Source: Amorphoplanes friuliensis DSM 7358 (GTDB lineage Bacteria; Actinomycetota; Actinomycetes; Mycobacteriales; Micromonosporaceae). Taken from it: DNA of 64,000 bases. Shown piece after piece: positions 58,344 through 64,000 of this stretch (position 1 is the stretch's first letter; each line of letters starts with the position of its first letter). The translations under genes were made by a program, and so were the position numbers. The stretch spans positions 3,634,001-3,698,000 of the forward strand of contig NC_022657.1 of assembly GCF_000494755.1 (NCBI RefSeq), read 5' to 3'. A model generated the notes under the pieces. It saw nothing but the letters and a program-made list of their open reading frames with translations. It was not told where the DNA came from and did not search any database.

Positions 58344-59770
58344 GGGCGGGTGCGGGCGGCGAGCTCGCGGACCACGTCGACGAAGAGGTCGATGTCGGTC
58401 TCCGTGGTGCGCCAGTTGACGATCGCGGGCCGCAGTGCCACCCGCCCGCCGTAGACGGTCGTGCCGCAGAAGACCCGGCCGTCCGTGATCAGCGCCTCGC
58501 CCACCGCGCGGTTCCACCGGTCCAGCTCCTCCTCCGGTACGCCCGGAGCACTCACCCGGAAGCACACGATGCACAGCGGCACCTCGGCGAGGCGTTCGAG
58601 CTCGGGCGCCTCGTCGACCCGCGCCGCGAGGTGCTGGGCCAGGTCGAGGTGCCGCTCGACCATCGCCCGGTAGCCCTGCCGCCCGTACGCGGCGAGGGTC
58701 GCCCAGATGGGTAGCGACCGCGCCCGCCGGGACGACTCGGGCCCGTAGAGGCCGTAACCACCACCCGGGTCCTGGGGCCCGGGCAGGTACGCGGCGCCGG
58801 GCATCCCGAACGCCGTGCCCAGCCGCGCCGGCTCCCGGATCAGGGCGAACCCGCTCTCGTAGGGCACGTTGAGCCACTTGTGCCCGTCCGCGGCGATCGA
58901 GTGCGCGCGGTCGATGCCGCGGACCAGGGGAGCGCTGCGTGGTGACAGTGCCGCGAAGAGGCCGAAAGCGCCGTCCACGTGCAGCCACGCGCCGTAGCGC
59001 TCGGCGAGGCCGGCGAGCGCGTCCACCGGGTCGAAGTCACCGGCGTTGACCTCACCGGCGTTCGCGATGATGACGGCCGGGGCGCCCGCGAGACCGGCCA
59101 GCCGCGCCTCCAGGGCGTCGAGGTCGACCCGGCCCACGTCGTCGCGGGAGAAGACCTCGACCGCGGCGCGTCCGTGACCGAGCATCTGCAGCGCCTTGCG
59201 GGCGCTCGCGTGCACGTAGCCGCCGGACAGCACGGGCATCCGGGGCAGCCCCGAGAGGCCGTCGCGGACGGTGTCGGCACCCTGCCGCTCGCCCCACCAC
59301 TGCGTCGCGCACCCGAGTGACGTGAAGTTGGCGAACGTCGCACCGGCGACCAGCGCGCCACCCCAGCCCGCCGGCAGCCCGAAGAGATCCCGCAGCCAGT
59401 CGAGCGCCACCGTCTCCGTCTCGTGCGCGAAGGGCGACGAGACCCGGGCGAAGCTGTTCTGGTCCAGCAGCGACGCGGCCCAGTCGGCGGCCAGCGCGGC
59501 CGGGGTGGCCCCGCCCGTCACGAAGTGGAAGAACCGGGGGCCCGACGAGGCCGTTGCTGTGGCCGTACCGATGTCGAGGAGCCGCCGGACCGCCTCGGCC
59601 GTGCCCTCACCGTCCTCCGGCAGCGGGCCGGTCAGACCGGCCAGCTTGCCGGCCGCTGCCGGGTCGTGCACCGGCCGGTCGGCGAGCGAGCCGAGGTACG
59701 GGCCCGCCGCGGCTCCGACCTGCGCCAATGCCGCGACCGTGGCGGCCTCGTCGTGCAGTGGGTCAGCCAT
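58331..59770 (-). CDS. PLP-dependent group II decarboxylase-like enzyme
   Basis: 479 residues from the ATG at 59770; a longer open frame to 62827 is antisense to the GGDEF-EAL gene and rejected. Fold type I, pyridoxal-dependent decarboxylase family: PRFFHFVTGGATPAALAADW, WGGALVAGATFANFTSLGCA, WLHVDGAFGLFAAL (PLP-binding Asp) and the Schiff-base Lys in SIAADGHKWLNVPYESG. These act on aromatic or acidic amino acids. In this subgroup some members are aldehyde synthases or have lost decarboxylation; no residue set visible here decides between them. It is divergent from the GGDEF-EAL gene, 111 bases apart. Confidence 0.87.
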   Translation of the reverse strand: MADPLHDEAATVAALAQVGAAAGPYLGSLADRPVHDPAAAGKLAGLTGPLPEDGEGTAEAVRRLLDIGTATATASSGPRFFHFVTGGATPAALAADWAASLLDQNSFARVSSPFAHETETVALDWLRDLFGLPAGWGGALVAGATFANFTSLGCATQWWGERQGADTVRDGLSGLPRMPVLSGGYVHASARKALQMLGHGRAAVEVFSRDDVGRVDLDALEARLAGLAGAPAVIIANAGEVNAGDFDPVDALAGLAERYGAWLHVDGAFGLFAALSPRSAPLVRGIDRAHSIAADGHKWLNVPYESGFALIREPARLGTAFGMPGAAYLPGPQDPGGGYGLYGPESSRRARSLPIWATLAAYGRQGYRAMVERHLDLAQHLAARVDEAPELERLAEVPLCIVCFRVSAPGVPEEELDRWNRAVGEALITDGRVFCGTTVYGGRVALRPAIVNWRTTETDIDLFVDVVRELAARTRPQLP

Positions 59771-59881
59771 CCCGCCAGCCTCGCGCACGTTGAAAAACGG
59801 CACAAGTCCTTCAGTGGTGGCCTCCCGGAGCCGATACGGCGGGCTACGGCAACCCCCTGCCGTCCTGGAGATCGGAGCGCC

Positions 59882-62800
59882 ATGCTGTTGCGTACTGCGC
59901 ATGCCCGCTTCGTGATCGGGATGCTCGTGCTCACCGCGGCGTTCTACGCGCTGCCGGAATACCGCATGTACACGTGGGCGGCGATCGGGCTGTCCGCTGC
60001 CGCGGCCGTGCTGGTCGGCGTGCGCAAGCACAAGCCGTCGAGGCGGTTGCCGTGGTGGCTGCTTGCCGGCGTGCTGGTCAGCTTCACCGCCGGTGACACC
60101 ACCTACAACATCCTCACCGACCACCTCCACCAGGAGAACCCGTTCCCCTGCCTGGCGGACGGCTTCTACCTCGCGTCCTACCCGCTGCTCGCCGCCGCGC
60201 TGCTGATCTTCATCCGGGCGCGGTCCGGCAGCGGCAACCGGGCGGCCCTGCTCGACGCCCTCGTGCCGACGGCCGGTCTGGGCCTGTTGTCGTGGGTCTT
60301 CCTGATCGCCCCGTACGTGCGGGACACCGATCTCACGATCATGGAGAAGCTCACCTCGGTCAGCTACCCGCTGGGTGACGTGCTGGCGCTGGCCATGCTG
60401 CTGCGCCTGCTGATCGCGCCGGGCCGCAAGCCGCTCGCGATCACCGTGCTCGGCGCGGGCGTCTCCGGCCTGCTCGTCACCGACGTCCTGTACGGCCTCC
60501 GGCAGCTCGCCGGCACCTGGGCGACCGGCGGCCCCACCGACGCGGGCTGGGTCTTCTTCTACGCCGCCATCGGCGTGTGCGCCCTGCACCCGTCGATGAC
60601 GCAGCTGACCCTCGACCGGCAGACCGCGCCGGTGGCGGTCCACGCCAGCGGCCGTCGCATCGCGCTGATGTCGTTCGCCGCGCTGATCGCGCCGGTCATG
60701 CTCCTCGTCGAGGACCTGCGCAACGAGGTCCACGACGCGCTCGTCATCGCCGTCGCCTGCGCCTCGATGTTCCTGCTGGTCATCGCCCGGGTGGTGGACC
60801 TGCTCCGGGCCCAGCGCGAGGCCGGCGCCCGCGAGCGTGCGCTGCGGGAGGCCGGCGCCCTGCTGGTTGCCGCGTCGACCGAGAAGGACGCCGCGGCGGC
60901 ACTGCGGCAGGCCGTCGACGACCTCGTGCCGGACGGCGAGCCGTACCGCCTGCACTTCGTGGCCGAGGACTTCTTCGGTGACACCCCGCCGCCGCACCTG
61001 GCCGTGATGGTCGAGGTGGCGAGCCTGCCGGAGTCCCTCGCGGCGGAGTTCGCGGGGTTCGAGTTCGCGCTGCACGCGACGGTGCTCGGCAGCGGCCGCA
61101 CCGCGACGAGCCCGGCCCGCAGCAAGCAGACCTACCTGGCCGCCGCGCCGGGCCGGCTGCACTCGCTGCGCCCGTCGTTCGACGCGCTGATGGCGCAGGG
61201 CGCCATGGCGATCGGCCGGATCGGCCTCACCGACGAGGTGAGCCGCCGCAGCAGCGAGGACTACTTCCGGACGCTCGTGCAGAGCGCCTCCGACGTGATC
61301 CTCATCGTCGGCGGCGACGAGGAGATCCGGTACGCGAGCCCGTCGGCCGAGCACGTCTTCGGCCGTCCGGAGCTGGTCGGCTCCCCGCTGACCGGGCTGT
61401 TCGCGGGCACCGACCACGCCGAGCTGCGAGACCTGCTCTCCCGCGCGCACCTGGGCCGGGGCCGCCAGGACGGCATCGACCTGACCGCGATCCGCGCCGA
61501 CGGCCGCCTCCTGCAGGTCGAGAGCGGCTGCCGGGACCTGCGCGACGACCCGACCGTCAACGGTTACGTGCTGACGATGCGCGACGTCACCGAGCGTCGC
61601 CAGCTGGAGAACGACCTGACGCATCAGGCCTTCCACGACGGGCTGACCGGTCTGGCCAACCGCGTGCTGTTCCAGAACAGGCTCGAGCACGCGGCGGTCC
61701 GGGCCGAGAACGACGGCTCGACGATCGGTGTGCTCTTCGTCGACCTGGACGACTTCAAGGAGGTCAACGACACGCTCGGGCACGCCGTCGGCGACCAGCT
61801 GCTGATCGCGGTCGGCGAGCGCATCACCCGCGCGATCGGCCCGCTGAACACGGCCGCGCGTACCGGTGGTGACGAGTTCGCGGTCCTGGTCGAGCACGCG
61901 GCCGGGCCGGACGACGTGGACGAGCTCGCCGGTCTGATCGTCGCCGCGCTGGGCGTCCCGGTCGAGGTCGGTGACGGCGCCGGCGGTACGCACGTGGTCA
62001 GCGGCAACGCCAGCATCGGCGTCGCGACCACCGCGGAGGCGGGCAGCACGTCCGAGTTGCAGCGTCAGGCGGACCTGGCCATGTACCTGGCCAAGGGCGA
62101 GGGCAAGAACACGTGGCAGCGGTACCGCGGCGACCTGCACTCCGGTGTGGTCGAGCGGCTGGAGCTGCGCGCCGCGCTCAACGATGCGGCCGCCGCCGGC
62201 CAGTTCGTCCTCCGCTACCAGCCGATCGTCGAGCTGGGCAGCGAGGACGTCGTCGGGCTGGAGGCGTTGGTGCGCTGGGAACACCCGACCCGGGGCCTGC
62301 TCGGCCCGGACCAGTTCATCGACCTGGCCGAGGAGAACGGCTCGATCGTGGCCATCGGCAACGCCGTGCTCCGGGAGGCCCTGCGGGCGTTCGTCGGCTG
62401 GCGGGAAGCCGCGCCGGACCGGCCGATGCGGTACGTCAGCGTCAACGTCTCCGCCCGGCAGTTCCGTACGCCCGGCTTTGTCGCCCAGGTCCGCGACGCG
62501 CTGGCCGAGACCGGCGCCCGTCCCGAGTGGCTGCTGCTCGAGATCACCGAGAGCCTCGTGCTGCGCGACGCCGAGAAGGTCTGGGCCGACCTGCGGGAGC
62601 TGCGGGAGTGGGGTGTCCGGATCGCCATCGACGACTTCGGCACCGGGTACAGCTCGCTGAGCTACCTGCGCCAGATGCCCGTCGACGTCCTGAAGATCGA
62701 CAAGTCCTTCATCGACGACATCCTGCACAGCGACGAGCAGCTCGCGCTGGTCGAGGCGATCGTCAGCCTGGCCCGCACCCTCAAGCTGGCGGTCGTCGCC

Positions 62801-62938
62801 GAGGGCATCGAGCACCGCGACCACCACGACGTGCTGCTCCGCCTCGGCTGCCCGTACGGCCAGGGCTACCTCTTCTCCCGTCCGGTTCCCCCGGATCAGG
62901 TGACCGCCTGGCTCGCTCCCGAAGCCGTCGTCTCCTGA
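59882..62938 (+). CDS. Membrane-anchored PAS-GGDEF-EAL cyclic-di-GMP protein, copy 2
   Basis: 1018 residues from an ATG with GGAG upstream. It has the same layout as the protein at 41494: about eight N-terminal membrane helices (1-310) including the matching motif YPLLAAALL, a linker, PAS (458-565, YFRTLVQSASDVILIV), GGDEF (575-735) and EAL (755-1005). Here the cyclase signature is intact (TGGDEF, about residues 660-665) and the EAL set is complete (LEALVRW, VNVSARQF, ITESLV, IDDFGTGYSSL, LKIDKSF, AEGIEH, YGQGYLF), so both synthesis and hydrolysis of cyclic-di-GMP are possible. It is followed 35 bases later by the second alpha-oxoamine-synthase-like gene. Confidence 0.93.
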   Translation: MLLRTAHARFVIGMLVLTAAFYALPEYRMYTWAAIGLSAAAAVLVGVRKHKPSRRLPWWLLAGVLVSFTAGDTTYNILTDHLHQENPFPCLADGFYLASYPLLAAALLIFIRARSGSGNRAALLDALVPTAGLGLLSWVFLIAPYVRDTDLTIMEKLTSVSYPLGDVLALAMLLRLLIAPGRKPLAITVLGAGVSGLLVTDVLYGLRQLAGTWATGGPTDAGWVFFYAAIGVCALHPSMTQLTLDRQTAPVAVHASGRRIALMSFAALIAPVMLLVEDLRNEVHDALVIAVACASMFLLVIARVVDLLRAQREAGARERALREAGALLVAASTEKDAAAALRQAVDDLVPDGEPYRLHFVAEDFFGDTPPPHLAVMVEVASLPESLAAEFAGFEFALHATVLGSGRTATSPARSKQTYLAAAPGRLHSLRPSFDALMAQGAMAIGRIGLTDEVSRRSSEDYFRTLVQSASDVILIVGGDEEIRYASPSAEHVFGRPELVGSPLTGLFAGTDHAELRDLLSRAHLGRGRQDGIDLTAIRADGRLLQVESGCRDLRDDPTVNGYVLTMRDVTERRQLENDLTHQAFHDGLTGLANRVLFQNRLEHAAVRAENDGSTIGVLFVDLDDFKEVNDTLGHAVGDQLLIAVGERITRAIGPLNTAARTGGDEFAVLVEHAAGPDDVDELAGLIVAALGVPVEVGDGAGGTHVVSGNASIGVATTAEAGSTSELQRQADLAMYLAKGEGKNTWQRYRGDLHSGVVERLELRAALNDAAAAGQFVLRYQPIVELGSEDVVGLEALVRWEHPTRGLLGPDQFIDLAEENGSIVAIGNAVLREALRAFVGWREAAPDRPMRYVSVNVSARQFRTPGFVAQVRDALAETGARPEWLLLEITESLVLRDAEKVWADLRELREWGVRIAIDDFGTGYSSLSYLRQMPVDVLKIDKSFIDDILHSDEQLALVEAIVSLARTLKLAVVAEGIEHRDHHDVLLRLGCPYGQGYLFSRPVPPDQVTAWLAPEAVVS

Positions 62939-62973
62939 GCCGTCCCCCTCACCCGCACCACCGAAAGGAAGTC

Positions 62974-64000
62974 ATGGATCACGTCCTCGGCAACGCCAAG
63001 TGGGCCGACCTCGAACGCCTGCGCAGCGGCAACCCGATGTACGACGCCACGATCGAGGAGATCGACGGCCGCCGCATCCGGGTCGGCGAGCACTGGCTGG
63101 CCGACTTCGCCTCCTGCAACTACCTCGGTTTTGATCTCGAGCCCGAGATCATGGACTCGATCGGGGAGCAGGTCCGCCGCTGGGGCACCCACCCGAGCTG
63201 GTCGCGGCTGCTCGGCAACCCCGCGCTGTACCCGCAGATCGAGGAGCAGCTGACCGAGCTGCTCGACGCGCCGGACACCCTGGTCCTGCCGACCATCACG
63301 CACATCCACATGTCGGTGCTGCCGATCCTGGCCGGCCAGGGCCTGATCCTCCTGGACTCGCAGGCGCACAAGACCATCTACGACGGTGCCGTCTATGCCC
63401 GCGGCATGGGCGCGACCCTCAAGCGCTTCCGCAGTGGCGACGCCGAACAGCTGGCCGAGATGCTGCGCGACGCGCCCGCCGGGATGCCGAAGCTCGTCTG
63501 CATGGACGGCGTCAACAGCATGACCGGCAACGCCCCGGACCTGGCGACGTTCGCGCGCATCTGCCGCGAGTACGACGCCCTGCTCTACGTGGACGACGCG
63601 CACGGCTTCGGCGTCCTGGGTGAGCGCGCCGCCAACGAGATGTCCCCCTACGGCATCAAGGGCAACGCCATCGTGAAGTACGCGGGCGAGACGTACGACA
63701 ACATCGTGCTCGTCGGCGGCTTCTCGAAGTCGTACTCGTCGCTGCTGGCCTTCCTGGCCCTCCCGACATGGCTGAAGAACCACCTCAAGGTCTCCGCACC
63801 GCCGTACCTGTACTCGGGTCCGGCCCCGACCGCCTCGCTGGCGACGGTGCTGGCCGGCATGGAGGTCAACGCCAAACGCGGCGACGCGATCCGGGCCGAC
63901 CTGTACCGCAAGAGCATGCTGGTGCTCGACCACGTCCGCGCACTGGGCGTCTACACACCCAACGTGGGCAGCACGCCGGTCATCGAGCTGCCGCTGGCCG
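62974..64000 (+). CDS. Alpha-oxoamine-synthase-like PLP enzyme, copy 2 (runs off the window)
   Basis: At least 342 residues from the ATG at 62974, which has GAAAGGAA five bases upstream; the frame is open to the window edge. It is well over half identical by eye to the enzyme at 44559. Motifs: DFASCNYLGFD, LYVDDAHGFGVLG and VGGFSKSYSSLLAF (Schiff-base Lys252). As in copy 1, the Gly-rich GSGGSR position reads THPSWSR. Fold type I PLP enzyme; it condenses an amino acid with an acyl thioester in known relatives. It is transcribed with the GGDEF-EAL gene upstream, 35 bases away, and unlike copy 1 has a normal ribosome-binding site. Confidence 0.88.
   Translation, partial: MDHVLGNAKWADLERLRSGNPMYDATIEEIDGRRIRVGEHWLADFASCNYLGFDLEPEIMDSIGEQVRRWGTHPSWSRLLGNPALYPQIEEQLTELLDAPDTLVLPTITHIHMSVLPILAGQGLILLDSQAHKTIYDGAVYARGMGATLKRFRSGDAEQLAEMLRDAPAGMPKLVCMDGVNSMTGNAPDLATFARICREYDALLYVDDAHGFGVLGERAANEMSPYGIKGNAIVKYAGETYDNIVLVGGFSKSYSSLLAFLALPTWLKNHLKVSAPPYLYSGPAPTASLATVLAGMEVNAKRGDAIRADLYRKSMLVLDHVRALGVYTPNVGSTPVIELPLA

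Noticed and set aside
59771..62827. Very long minus-strand extension upstream of the decarboxylase gene
   Set aside because: It is antisense to the second GGDEF-EAL gene, Arg/Gln-rich and featureless. The decarboxylase start at 59770 fits the family N-terminus.

Overview
The window is very GC-rich DNA with dense, often overlapping genes, many GTG starts and several apparently leaderless genes. It carries DivIVA, LacI-family, Lrp/AsnC, ECF sigma and serine/threonine kinase genes, branched-chain keto-acid dehydrogenase and many secreted proteins. This fits a filamentous actinomycete; the gene mix suggests Micromonosporaceae (Actinoplanes-like), but that is an inference. I found no rRNA or tRNA genes and no CRISPR array.

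Region by region. 0-2 kb: the end of a MATE exporter, a methyltransferase and a DivIVA-domain protein. 2-14 kb: a sugar-acid catabolic locus. On the minus strand a tightly overlapping operon runs from a substrate-binding lipoprotein through two ABC permeases, two Gfo/Idh/MocA dehydrogenases interleaved with two TIM-barrel isomerases, to a LarA-like (nickel-pincer) racemase. Divergently lie uronate isomerase and a mannitol/fructuronate-type dehydrogenase, and a LacI regulator sits at the far end. 14-19.7 kb: housekeeping and hypothetical genes, including a doubly broken SEC-C gene. 19.7-25.2 kb: aldehyde dehydrogenase, an Lrp/AsnC regulator and a divergent bkd-type E1alpha-E1beta-E2 operon with a 9+9 bp inverted repeat between them. 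25.3-25.7 kb: a GC-rich minisatellite and a terminator. 25.7-31 kb: MFS exporter, membrane protein, LacI regulator, lipoprotein and a frameshifted gamma-glutamyltranspeptidase. 31-37 kb: a 1466-residue secreted subtilase/kelch protein flanked by two paralogous winged-helix regulators whose upstream regions share a motif. 37-41 kb: ThuA, Gfo/Idh and a GH130-like gene, plus a GNAT. 41.5-45.8 kb and 59.9-64 kb: two copies of a two-gene module, a membrane GGDEF-EAL protein followed by an alpha-oxoamine-synthase-like PLP enzyme. Between the copies lie a kinase, a DUF2332 protein, a lower-GC patch of small genes, an ECF sigma factor with a coupled lipoprotein, a lipid kinase, a TetR/FAD-oxidoreductase pair with a double operator, a ricin-type lectin, an ArsR/SRPBCC pair, a DHFR-like reductase and a PLP decarboxylase.

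The most notable candidate for an undescribed system is the duplicated GGDEF-EAL plus alpha-oxoamine-synthase module. It could couple cyclic-di-GMP turnover to synthesis of a lipid-like or alpha-hydroxyketone-like small molecule. The LarA-containing sugar-acid operon and the regulator-subtilase-regulator block are the next most interesting.
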